Shown here: positions 34,096-42,162 of the stretch, piece by piece | Position numbering within the stretch: position 1 is the stretch's first letter | How the letters are laid out: each line of letters opens with the position of its first letter | From: Gemmata massiliana | GTDB lineage: Bacteria > Planctomycetota > Planctomycetia > Gemmatales > Gemmataceae | Length of the DNA stretch: 64,000 nucleotides | Direction: 5' to 3' | NCBI RefSeq assembly: GCF_901538265.1 | Contig: NZ_LR593886.1 | Location: forward strand, 1,488,001 to 1,552,000 | Program-made: the position numbers and the translations under genes | The notes under the pieces: model-generated | Told to the model about the DNA's origin: nothing | Database searches by the model: none | The model's input: only the letters and a program-made list of their open reading frames with translations

Positions 34096-34791
34096 CTACG
34101 CCAAGTCAAACAGCAGCACTTCGCCGTCGCCGCTCACGGTCAGTTCCCTTTCGTCTTCCACCGCGACCGCGTCGCCGGCTACGAGCTTCGTGCCGTTGAC
34201 GGTCGCCCCGCCGGTGGCCACGTGTACGAACGCGGCGCGGCCGAACTTCAGTTCGTGGCGGACGCTGTCACCCGTCGCGAGCTTCGTCTGGTACACCCGC
34301 GCGTCCTGGTGGATGACGAGCGACCCGTTCTCCCCGGTGGGGGAGGCGACCAGCGCCCACTTCCCGCCCTTGTCCGCGTCGGTGAACACCTTCTGCTGGT
34401 AGCCCGGCTTGTGCCCGCGCTTGTCCGGGAACAGCCAGATTTGCAGTAGGTGAACCGGCGCCTCGTCGGACGGGTTGAACTCGCTGTGCGTGATGCCCGT
34501 ACCGGCCGTCATCGCTTGCCACTCGCCGGCGCGGATCACCTCGCCGTTGCCCATGCTGTCGGCGTGCTCCAGCGCGCCGGAGAGCACGCAGGTGAGGATC
34601 TCCATGTCCCGGTGCGGGTGCGTGGGGAACCCGCCGCCCGGCGCGACGCGGTCATCGTTGATGACCCGCAGCGTGCGGAACTGGTGGTGCTTGTTGTCCT
34701 GGTATTCACCGAACGAGAAGGTGTGCCGGCTGTCGAGCCAGCCGCCGTACTTCGTCACGCCGCGGTCGGTACCCTTGCGAATGGTGAGCAT
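34096..34791 (-). CDS. Pirin family protein (quercetin 2,3-dioxygenase-like)
   Basis: A 231-residue bicupin from ATG 34791 (MLTIRKGTDRGVTKYGGWLDSRHTFSF). The metal ligands of pirin are present: FPTHPHRDMEI, then GTGITHSEFNPS. The rest (VHLLQIWLFPDKRGHKPGYQQKVF) follows YhhW-type pirins. It may act as an iron-dependent quercetinase or redox sensor. The upstream extension of the frame to 34935 is a dispersed repeat and is rejected. The gene sits between inverted copies of that repeat. Confidence 0.9.
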   Translation of the reverse strand: MLTIRKGTDRGVTKYGGWLDSRHTFSFGEYQDNKHHQFRTLRVINDDRVAPGGGFPTHPHRDMEILTCVLSGALEHADSMGNGEVIRAGEWQAMTAGTGITHSEFNPSDEAPVHLLQIWLFPDKRGHKPGYQQKVFTDADKGGKWALVASPTGENGSLVIHQDARVYQTKLATGDSVRHELKFGRAAFVHVATGGATVNGTKLVAGDAVAVEDERELTVSGDGEVLLFDLA

Positions 34792-34879
34792 TGGTAAGTC
34801 CAGTGGTGCCACCGCATGTCCGTCGGTGACACCACGAGATACCGTGCGAGAGGGGGAGGCTTTCAGCGCGGGCGCATCT

Positions 34880-34925
34880 GGGAAATACGCCACGGATAAA
34901 CGCGGATAGCGCGGATCAGAAATCC
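34880..34925. repeat. Dispersed repeat, right inverted copy flanking pirin gene
   Basis: TGGGAAATACGCCACGGATA opens this copy; it is the reverse complement of the end of the copy at 34047-34092. The two stand as an 879-base inverted pair around the pirin gene. Confidence 0.7.
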
Positions 34926-34951
34926 GGGGCTTCAACCCCGGGTATTGATGT

Positions 34952-36292
34952 TTACGTCAAGAGCTTCTCGACCACCTTGCCCTCGCGGAAGAGTTGCACC
35001 GGGCGCCCGGTCGGGGTCTGGAGTTCCGTGTTCGGCGCGATGCCGAGGGTGTGGAAGATCGTCCCAGCCACATCGTCTGGCGTGACCGGTTCCGTTGCGG
35101 GGGCCATGCCGCTCGCGTCGGTGCTGCCGTGAACGTACCCGCGCTTGAAGCCGCCGCCGGCCAGCACGCACGCCATCGACCGTGCCCAGTGGTCGCGCCC
35201 GCTGTTCTTGTTGACCTTCGGCGTGCGCCCGAATTCCCCGGCACACATCACAACGGTGCTGTCCAGCAGCCCGCGGTCGTCCAAATCCTTGATGAGCGCC
35301 GCTAGCACGGTGTCGGTGGTCGGGGCAAGGCGCGTCTTGTGGGCGTTGAACGTCTGGCTGTGGGTGTCCCAGCCACCGAAACTCACAGTCGAGAACCGCA
35401 CGCCGGCTTCGACGAGGCGCCGGGCGGCGAGCGCCCCCTGACCGAACGGCGTGTTGCCGTACAGGTCGCGCGTGGCCGGCTTCTCCGTGCTCAGGTCCAG
35501 TGCCTTGCGGGTCTTGTCGCTCTTGAGGATCTCGAGCGCCTGTTGGTGGAACGTGTCGAGCCCGTCCACGAGTTCGTTCGACTGATCGAGCCCGCCCAAC
35601 CCCGTGTCGAGCTTGCGAAGCAACGAGTCCCGCTTTTCCAGGTCTTCCAGTGTGAAGGTGCCCTTGAGCGTCAGCCCGCGCACGCTGAACCCGCCCGCAT
35701 TCCTTCCGCCCCCGCCGTTGCCCTCGATGATGAACGGGTTGTACCCGGTGCCGAGGTACCCGGCTTGTCCGGCCCCGCCGTTGCGGATGTCGCCGAAGGT
35801 GACGTAGGGCGGAACGCCGACTTCCGTCTTCAGGAGCTTCGACGCGATCGAGCCGAGGGCCGGGTACTGGAGCGCCGCGGTGGGTTTGTTCCCGGTGGTC
35901 ATGAACACGGCGGCGGGGCCGTGGCTCGGGATCGTGTGGTACAGCGAGCGGACGATGGTGAGCTTGTCGCCCACTTGGGCCGTCTTCGGGAAGGTTTCGG
36001 CGAGCTGCATGCCGGTCACCTTCGTGTCGATCGACTTGAACTCGCCGCGAATACCCTCGGGGGCGTCCGGCTTGTTGTCCCACATATCGATGGTGGCGGG
36101 GCCGCCCGCGAGCCACAGCAGGATGACGCTCTTGGCCTTTTGGCCGCTCCCGCGGTCCTTGTTCGCGGCTTTGGCCTTCGCTTCCGAGGCGAGAATGCCC
36201 GGGAGCGTCAGCCCGAGAATGCCGGCCGACCCGATGGTCAGCGCGTCCCGGCGGTGGAAGCCTTCGCAGTCGGTTCGGCGCGTCGCGGACAT
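34952..36292 (-). CDS. DUF1501 domain-containing protein
   Basis: A 446-residue protein from ATG 36292. The leader FHRRDALTIGSAGILGLTLPG is Tat-like. DUF1501 landmarks are KSVILLWLAGGPATIDMWDNKPDAPEGIRGEFKSIDT, then SLYHTIPSHGPAAVFMTTGN, VSFGGWDTHSQTF and VVMCAGEFGRTPKVNKNSGRDHW. This is an alkaline-phosphatase-fold relative, exported, of unknown substrate. It follows the DUF1549/1553 gene by 128 bases on the same strand; the pair is a standing combination in planctomycetes. Confidence 0.9.
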   Translation of the reverse strand: MSATRRTDCEGFHRRDALTIGSAGILGLTLPGILASEAKAKAANKDRGSGQKAKSVILLWLAGGPATIDMWDNKPDAPEGIRGEFKSIDTKVTGMQLAETFPKTAQVGDKLTIVRSLYHTIPSHGPAAVFMTTGNKPTAALQYPALGSIASKLLKTEVGVPPYVTFGDIRNGGAGQAGYLGTGYNPFIIEGNGGGGRNAGGFSVRGLTLKGTFTLEDLEKRDSLLRKLDTGLGGLDQSNELVDGLDTFHQQALEILKSDKTRKALDLSTEKPATRDLYGNTPFGQGALAARRLVEAGVRFSTVSFGGWDTHSQTFNAHKTRLAPTTDTVLAALIKDLDDRGLLDSTVVMCAGEFGRTPKVNKNSGRDHWARSMACVLAGGGFKRGYVHGSTDASGMAPATEPVTPDDVAGTIFHTLGIAPNTELQTPTGRPVQLFREGKVVEKLLT

Positions 36293-36327
36293 GGGCAGCC
36301 TCCGAAAAGGGGTGGGTGGTTTGGGGC

Positions 36328-36414
36328 GAACCCCGACCGCAAGGGCGGTGGGTTGAGTCACGCAGGCGTTGAGGTAATGGTGGGCCGCACCCGCCGCCCT
36401 TGCGGGCGGGGTTC
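36328..36414. repeat. Imperfect inverted repeat between the DUF1501 and DUF1549 genes
   Basis: Bases 36328-36353 pair with 36389-36414 at 24 of 26 positions (arm starts GAACCCCGACCGCAAGGGCG). It occupies most of the 128-base gap, so transcription of the downstream gene may be attenuated here. It looks like a dispersed repeat family member. Confidence 0.65.
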
Positions 36415-36420
36415 ACCGGG

Positions 36421-38817
36421 TCAGTGATTCAGAATGAACTCGCGTGTGTTCACGAGCGCCCACATGAGGTCCGTGACGCCCGCCGTGCGGTTCTTGGCGT
36501 CCTTCAGGTGTTGAACCGCGTCGGCCTTCTCGGTCGCTTTGGGAAGGCGCGAGAGCGTCGCGAGGAACAGTTCTTCGGCTAACTCTTCGTTCGTGAGCTT
36601 GCCCTTGGCGAGTGCCATCACGCGGCCGTCACCGGCGGTGAATTTCGCGAGCACTGCTGTGTCCGTCATGCGGAACAGAGTTTGGGGCAAAGCAGGTTCC
36701 ATTGCGCGCTCGCAGTCGCAGGCTGTGGTGCGAGGCGGGCGCCCGAAGATCCGCAGCGCGTAAGCCACGTTCCCGTTCAGCCGGCTCGAACCGAGTTCGA
36801 CCATCTTCGTGCCGAGCGGGGCTTCTTCCTGACCTGTGAATTTCTCTTCCACACCCATCGCGGCGTTGAGCACGTCCACCACTTGCTCGGCCATGAGCGG
36901 GCGGATGAAGGCGTGCGAGAAGTTGTTCTTGTCGAACTTGTTGCTCTCGTTGGTGGCGTAGCTCAGTTGGTACGTCCGGCTCATCAGGACCGTGCGTTCC
37001 AGCTTGCGGATGTCGAACTTGCTCTCGATGAAGTCTTTGGCGAGCGCGTCGAGGAGCCGCGCGTTGGTGGGCGGGTTCGCGAGCGAGAAGTCGTCCACGG
37101 GGTTCACGAGCCCGACGCCGAAGTAGTGCGCCCACACGCGGTTCACGAAGCTCTTCGCGAAGAACGGGTTCTCGGGCGCCGTGAGCCAGTCGGCGAGCTT
37201 CACGCGGGCGTCCTCGCCCGGTTTCACGCTGAGAACCGACCCGCCGAGAACCTTGGGGGCCGGAGGCTTGTTGGTCGCGGGGTTCGGTTTCGCGCGCCCG
37301 GGACCCCCGCCGAACATCTCGCGGACGAGAAGGATCTGATTGTTGTTGTTCCCCTTCGGGGCCGAGTCGCGCCGGGCCGCGTTCTCCGCATCGACCACTT
37401 TCTTCACGGCGGGGTTGCTGAACTGGTTGTTCTGGAACGTGACCTGTGCGAACACGTTGGCGAACGCCCAATATTCGTCCTGCGTCCAGCGGTCGGTGGG
37501 GTGCTTGTGGCACTGGGCACATTCGAGTCGCACGCCGAGGAACGCGGCAGCCACTTTCTCACCCCATTGCTCTGCGGGGACGGCTTGCTGTCGGCGCCAG
37601 AACAGGTCGAGCGTCTTCTTGTCGGGGTAGTCGGTTTTGAAGCCCTTCGCGGACTGTTCGTCGATCTTCTTGACGAACTCGATCCACTCTTCCGGGGTCT
37701 GTCCGTCCCGGCTGGTGGCCGTGAGGACGTCGCGCACGATCTGGTCGTAGGGCGCGTTCTCGGCGACGCGCTTGCGGAGCCAGTCGTGCCACATCTGCGA
37801 GCGCTTCGGCTGGGTCGGCTGCGGGTTTTCGAGCGCCTGGGTGTTGTTGCCTGTAATGTCCGAGAGCTTCGTTGCCCACACCGCCGCGTGGAGCGGGTCG
37901 GCGAGTACCTTGTCGATCATCTTCGCGCGCTTCTGCGGGTCTTCGTCCGCGACGAAGGCTCGGACCACGTCTGGGGCCGGGAGCTGCGCGAGGGCGTCGA
38001 TGTAGAGCCGGCGGAGGAACGTTTCGTCCGAAGCGAGGTCCGACGGGACCACATTCATCATCTTGAGTTTGGCGAACACTTCCGTGTCGACGAAGTTCAT
38101 TTCGGGCACGCTGGGATACGCCGCGTTGCGCGCCGGTGACGGCACGAGCACACGGATTGCTTTCACGCTGCCGCGGTAAAGCACCGTGAGGCCCGCGTCG
38201 CCCGGTTGTCGGGGCGTGAGCAACCCGAAGGGCGAAACGGTGGCGATCGCGTCGTCGGTGATTTTGAAGTCGCAGAACGGCGTGATGTCTTCCCGCGAGC
38301 CGTCGGTGAAGATCGCAGTGACCGTCAGTTGTTTGGGCTTCGCGTTGGTGAGGAGCGCGAAGTCGCTCGGCGAAACGGTGAGTTCCTGGATCTCTCCGCT
38401 CCCGCGCTCCCACTTGGCCCCGGCACGAATCCACTCGCGGAACACGTTGTACGTCCAGCTATCTTTGCTGAAACGCATGCCGCCGTCGTGTTGCGTTTGG
38501 CCGGTCGCTTTCAGCAACAGCAGGCTCTCGTCCGGGCGCACCACGTTCACGCGGCGCCCGAGATTGTCGCGCGTGAGGTTCGCGAAGTCCGCCGAGGGTT
38601 CGTAGCCGAACAGCGAGAGCCGGAACCCGTTCTTGCCCTGGAACGAGCCGTGGCAGCTCCCCGCGTTGCAGCCCGTCTTCGAGACGAGGCCCATGATGTG
38701 CCGCTCGAAGTCCACGTTTTTGACTTTGCCCCCGGTGGGCAGATCGACATCGGCGCGGCTCACGCCGGTGGCAACGAGGCAAGCGGCGAGGGCGTAGACG
38801 AAGCGGCGAGAGAACAT
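36421..38817 (-). CDS. DUF1549/DUF1553 protein with Ig-like domain
   Basis: A 798-residue exported protein from ATG 38817 (MFSRRFVYALAACLVATGVSRAD). GCNAGSCHGSFQGKNGFRLSLFGYEP is the planctomycete N-terminal cytochrome-like segment with an atypical CxxxxCH. A bacterial Ig-like stretch follows (LTVSPSDFALLTNAKPKQLTVTAIFTDGS). DUF1549 contains LECAQCHKHPTDRWTQDEYW with a true CxxCH. DUF1553 covers PFFAKSFVNRVWAHYFGVGLVNPVDDF to the end. It is paired with the DUF1501 gene. The family is abundant in planctomycetes; its substrate is not established. Confidence 0.9.
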   Translation of the reverse strand: MFSRRFVYALAACLVATGVSRADVDLPTGGKVKNVDFERHIMGLVSKTGCNAGSCHGSFQGKNGFRLSLFGYEPSADFANLTRDNLGRRVNVVRPDESLLLLKATGQTQHDGGMRFSKDSWTYNVFREWIRAGAKWERGSGEIQELTVSPSDFALLTNAKPKQLTVTAIFTDGSREDITPFCDFKITDDAIATVSPFGLLTPRQPGDAGLTVLYRGSVKAIRVLVPSPARNAAYPSVPEMNFVDTEVFAKLKMMNVVPSDLASDETFLRRLYIDALAQLPAPDVVRAFVADEDPQKRAKMIDKVLADPLHAAVWATKLSDITGNNTQALENPQPTQPKRSQMWHDWLRKRVAENAPYDQIVRDVLTATSRDGQTPEEWIEFVKKIDEQSAKGFKTDYPDKKTLDLFWRRQQAVPAEQWGEKVAAAFLGVRLECAQCHKHPTDRWTQDEYWAFANVFAQVTFQNNQFSNPAVKKVVDAENAARRDSAPKGNNNNQILLVREMFGGGPGRAKPNPATNKPPAPKVLGGSVLSVKPGEDARVKLADWLTAPENPFFAKSFVNRVWAHYFGVGLVNPVDDFSLANPPTNARLLDALAKDFIESKFDIRKLERTVLMSRTYQLSYATNESNKFDKNNFSHAFIRPLMAEQVVDVLNAAMGVEEKFTGQEEAPLGTKMVELGSSRLNGNVAYALRIFGRPPRTTACDCERAMEPALPQTLFRMTDTAVLAKFTAGDGRVMALAKGKLTNEELAEELFLATLSRLPKATEKADAVQHLKDAKNRTAGVTDLMWALVNTREFILNH

Positions 38818-39027
38818 GGCAGTGTCTCGGCGGGGATCGTCCGGAACGGGCGAAAAATAGTTGCGGGCGGTCGGCGTGGGAGAGTCGTTTCGCGGCGCAT
38901 TGTGTGGGCGCCGCGAACTCGTCTGAAATGGAAACCCGCGGACCGGCGAAGCAGACACCGCGGGCGATTTTTTCTCGCGAATTGTATTTCGATCGGAAGG
39001 CGAACACCGGTAACGGCTTGCAAGCGA

Positions 39028-41460
39028 TTACTGCGGAAGCAGGCGCAATGTATCGACCGCGGCGCGGATCACGTCGGCCTGTTCCCAGGCCAGCGTGAAC
39101 GATTCTCCCTGGAGCCACAGCGGGAGCTGGTCCGCGTGGTGCGGCGAGAGCGGGTTGCCCGACTGCCCGCCGCACAGCACGAAGGTACTCTTCGGCAAGT
39201 CGGCGAGATCGAACGCGGTTCGCAGGTTCGCCATGTTGTGCGTGAACGCGGTCGGTTCGGCCGGTCGCGCCCCGGCCTGACTCACCGTGTTACCGTCGCC
39301 ACCCCACGGGAACGGTCCGCGATTAAATGCCGGTCCGAGCCACCGGTGCTTGCCGAAAAGCGGGTGCTCCAACAGGAGGCGCCGGAGGTGCCCCCACGCC
39401 CAGAACTTCGCGCTCGGCCCCGCTTCGCGGCGTAACTGGCGCACGACGCCCGCGAGCACCGTTTCCATTTCCTTGGCCCACGACGCGAACCAACCCGAAG
39501 GTTGTTCTCGCAGGAGCCTCGTAAGGTGCGAAACGCGCCGATCGGAGAACAGGTTGTACGGCAGGATTCCGAGCGCGCCTTCGCCGAGTGCGACGTCCCA
39601 ACTGTTCGGGGCCTTCGCTTTTGCCACGCGAACGCACATCTCCGCGACGAATAGCTCGAACACCGCCGCCGCAGACGATTCGGTATCGACTTGCCCGTCC
39701 CACTCACGCAGGAGAGCCAGTCCGTCGCGGGCGTACTCGTCGGTCGGCGCGAGAGCCAAGACCGCTTCCTTCACTTCGACCCACGGGAGCGACTTCACGT
39801 CCAACTGGATCGCGGCGCACTCGGCGAGCGTCCAGCCGGTGTCGCGTGCGGCGAGCAACTCTCGGATGCGCCGGGCGCGGTACGGATCGATGAAGTCGTG
39901 CCCGAGTTGGTGGAGGGAAGAACCTACCCCCCCAGCCCCCTTCCCTTCAGGGAGGGGGGATAGGGGGGTAGGTTCTGTTGTCGGTGGGTCGTTGGCGGTG
40001 GCCAGATACCCGCACTCCGGGTTCACCCGGAACGGCATGTCGTCGAACGGAACGGTGCCGGTCCATTCTGCGTTGGAGACGTCCGCGGGGCGCGGGAGCA
40101 AGCTGGCTCCCCCGCGGCGCGCGGGGACTTCGCCCACGAGCTGCCAGCCGATGGTGCCTTCGGCGTCCGCGTAGAGCAGGTTCAGCGGGAGCACCGGCCA
40201 CTCGGTGAACCACCGGCGGAATTCGTCGAACGAGCGGGCACGCGGCGCGTGCAGGAAGCCGACGAGCGGTCGCGGTTCGAGCCAGATCGCCGACAGTGAG
40301 ATCGCCAGCTTTACGTTCGGTAGGATCGGCGTAAGAACCGGCCCGCGCGGGGTGACGAGCACGTCTTCCACAACGTCCGCCGCGCCCTTCACGCGGATGA
40401 CCTCTTTCACCACGTCGCACGCGACAAAGTTACCGTTGGCCTGGCGCACGGAGCGCCCGTCGGGACCGAGCGTTTCGAGGAAGAGGTCGCTGTTGTCGGT
40501 GAGGCCCGCGGTCACGCCCCACGCCGCGAACCCGTTGTGACCGATCGCGAACCCGGGCGCGCCGGCGAGCGCGGCGCCCGTGGCTTCCCACTCCGGTGTG
40601 CGAACGTGCGCGAGGTACCACGGCGCGGGGCACGTCGGCGCGAGGTGCGGGTCACTCGCGAGCAGCGGTTTGCCGGACTCCGTTCGCGTTCCCGAAATGA
40701 CCCAGTTGTTCGACCCACCTCCGCGCGGCAAATACGCCTGGAGAACGCTGAGATCGGCCGCGAGCGTGTCGAGAATCGTTGCGGAAGCGAAAGGGCGGTG
40801 TGGGGGATGGGTACCCGCGTGGGGACCAGGTGCTCCTTCACCCGCTCCCCCGCTCATCCCTTCTCTTCCGGAGAAGGCGGCCGGGTCGAGTACACGCAGG
40901 GCTTCTGGGCCGTCGGTGAGCAGGATGCGCAGGCGCGCGAGTTCGACGTCCCAGTTCGATGGGAGCAGGAACGATTGCAGTTTGAGGAGGCCGAGCACGT
41001 CGGCCGCGTCCCACGAACTCGGCGCGCCGCCGACAATGGCGAACTCGTGCGGCTTCTGTGGCAGGCCCGTTGTGGTGCCCGCGCTCACCCCCGCGGCGAA
41101 TGACTCGAATGCCGATCGCGTGTCGGAGCCGAGTGCGGCGAGTTGCGCTTCGGCGGCGCGGCGGAACCCGATGTGCCGGCTCATGCGGTCCGCGGGGAGT
41201 GCGACCGCACCGCCCCATTCGGCCATCGTTCCGCGCACGAGACGCAGCATCACTTCGAGTTGCCCGGCGCGGTCCTGGCCCTGGCAGAACCCGAGCGCGA
41301 AATGCGCGTCCGCGTTGGTACTCGCATCAATGTGCGGAACGCCCCATTTGTCGCGCCGGATCGTGACGGGGGCGGAAACTCCGCGGACCCGGAGTTCGCC
41401 GGAGGTGGTGGGCAGTCGGCGCCCGAGCGCGAGGCGGAGTAAGAGGCGGGAAAAGCTCAT
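39028..41460 (-). CDS. Penicillin acylase family N-terminal-nucleophile hydrolase
   Basis: An 810-residue protein. The alpha-chain part has VRGVSAPVTIRRDKWGVPHIDASTNADAHFALGFCQGQDRAGQLEVMLRL. The self-cleavage site is GGGSNNW with Ser about residue 250 as the new N-terminal nucleophile of the beta chain. SGKPLLASDPHLAPTCPAPWYLAHV and AIGHNGFAAWGVTAG follow as in the family. No signal peptide is evident. Two stretches look inserted by REP-like DNA: GREGMSGGAGEGAPGPHAG (about residues 197-215) and TEPTPLSPLPEGKGAGGVGS (about 496-515). The acyl substrate is unknown; acyl-homoserine lactones are one possibility for the family. Confidence 0.85.
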   Translation of the reverse strand: MSFSRLLLRLALGRRLPTTSGELRVRGVSAPVTIRRDKWGVPHIDASTNADAHFALGFCQGQDRAGQLEVMLRLVRGTMAEWGGAVALPADRMSRHIGFRRAAEAQLAALGSDTRSAFESFAAGVSAGTTTGLPQKPHEFAIVGGAPSSWDAADVLGLLKLQSFLLPSNWDVELARLRILLTDGPEALRVLDPAAFSGREGMSGGAGEGAPGPHAGTHPPHRPFASATILDTLAADLSVLQAYLPRGGGSNNWVISGTRTESGKPLLASDPHLAPTCPAPWYLAHVRTPEWEATGAALAGAPGFAIGHNGFAAWGVTAGLTDNSDLFLETLGPDGRSVRQANGNFVACDVVKEVIRVKGAADVVEDVLVTPRGPVLTPILPNVKLAISLSAIWLEPRPLVGFLHAPRARSFDEFRRWFTEWPVLPLNLLYADAEGTIGWQLVGEVPARRGGASLLPRPADVSNAEWTGTVPFDDMPFRVNPECGYLATANDPPTTEPTPLSPLPEGKGAGGVGSSLHQLGHDFIDPYRARRIRELLAARDTGWTLAECAAIQLDVKSLPWVEVKEAVLALAPTDEYARDGLALLREWDGQVDTESSAAAVFELFVAEMCVRVAKAKAPNSWDVALGEGALGILPYNLFSDRRVSHLTRLLREQPSGWFASWAKEMETVLAGVVRQLRREAGPSAKFWAWGHLRRLLLEHPLFGKHRWLGPAFNRGPFPWGGDGNTVSQAGARPAEPTAFTHNMANLRTAFDLADLPKSTFVLCGGQSGNPLSPHHADQLPLWLQGESFTLAWEQADVIRAAVDTLRLLPQ
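39920..39975. repeat. REP-like palindrome inserted in frame in the acylase gene
   Basis: GAACCTACCCCCC (39920-39932) pairs with 39963-39975, and the inside (CCCCCTTCCC/GGGAGGGGGG) extends the stem with wobble pairs. The composition is unlike the surrounding codons and the encoded peptide is low-complexity (PTPLSPLPEGKGAGG). It is the type of dispersed palindrome usually found between genes. Confidence 0.75.
40835..40885. repeat. Second REP-like tract in the acylase gene
   Basis: CCTTCTC (40859-40865) pairs with GAGAAGG (40871-40877) inside a CT-rich tract (TTCACCCGCTCCCCCGCTCA) that encodes GREGMSGGAGEG. It resembles the common intergenic repeat with core TCCGGAGAAGG. The insertion lies in the spacer before the catalytic Ser. 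Confidence 0.55.
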
Positions 41461-41523
41461 CGAGACAGAATACGACGAAACGCCGAGCGGGGATCGGCTC
41501 CCCGCCCGGTTGCGTTGCGATCG

Positions 41524-42114
41524 TTACGGCTGGGGAACCGGTTCGGTGCGCTCGGCCGGTTTAGCCTCGAACAGCGCGGGGACCGCCTTCAGTACGGATT
41601 CGATCGCCTTGTCGTCGAGTTCGCCCGCGCGGAACGCGAAGTTCGCGGTCACTTTCTGCTTCACGAACAGCAAGACCGTGACGTCGGCGTCCTTGTGGAG
41701 CTTGTACGACGGCGGGCCGTCCTCGTCCTCGTACACGCCGACGGGCGCGTTCTTGATGCCCTGCTTCTGTGCCCACTTCGCGAGCGAATCGAGGTCGGCC
41801 TTGTCCGCGAGGAGCGTCATCCAGACCTTGCCCCCGCTGTCCTTCTTCGCGAGCGTCGCGGCGTCGAGCTTCGTGACCAGTTTGCCCACCGAATCGGACG
41901 TCGTGCGCGCGAACACGATCACGGCCGGCTTGTTCCCCTCGTGCTGCTCGCAGACGTAACAGGTCTGCTGACCGCGCTGCGGGCCGGTCGCGACGAGGAA
42001 GCTGTACGGACTCGGGCGCTTGCCGACCGGCGTACCCGACACGCACGGGTCAACGGCCTGGAGCGGAAGTGCGAGCACGCACACCAACGGGAGACAAAGA
42101 AGTAGTCGCGTCAT
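41524..42114 (-). CDS. Exported thioredoxin-like-fold protein
   Basis: A 196-residue protein with signal peptide MTRLLLCLPLVCVLALPLQAVD. QQTCYVCEQHEGNKPAVIVFAR has a CxxC at the position of thioredoxin-like active sites (CYVC). LAKWAQKQGIKNAPVGVYEDEDGPPSYKLHKDADVTVLLFVKQKVTANFAFRAGEL completes a thioredoxin-like fold. It may be a redox protein or a dead relative. It follows the TPR gene by 48 bases on the same strand, so the two are probably co-transcribed. Confidence 0.75.
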   Translation of the reverse strand: MTRLLLCLPLVCVLALPLQAVDPCVSGTPVGKRPSPYSFLVATGPQRGQQTCYVCEQHEGNKPAVIVFARTTSDSVGKLVTKLDAATLAKKDSGGKVWMTLLADKADLDSLAKWAQKQGIKNAPVGVYEDEDGPPSYKLHKDADVTVLLFVKQKVTANFAFRAGELDDKAIESVLKAVPALFEAKPAERTEPVPQP

Positions 42115-42162
42115 CGTGAGTCGTTATTGAGTGTGTTGGGTTTCGTGGTTCGAGGTTCGCAC

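Noticed and set aside
34932..36416. 494-codon minus-strand frame over the DUF1501 gene
   Set aside because: Same strand but other frame than the recognisable DUF1501 protein; low-complexity translation.
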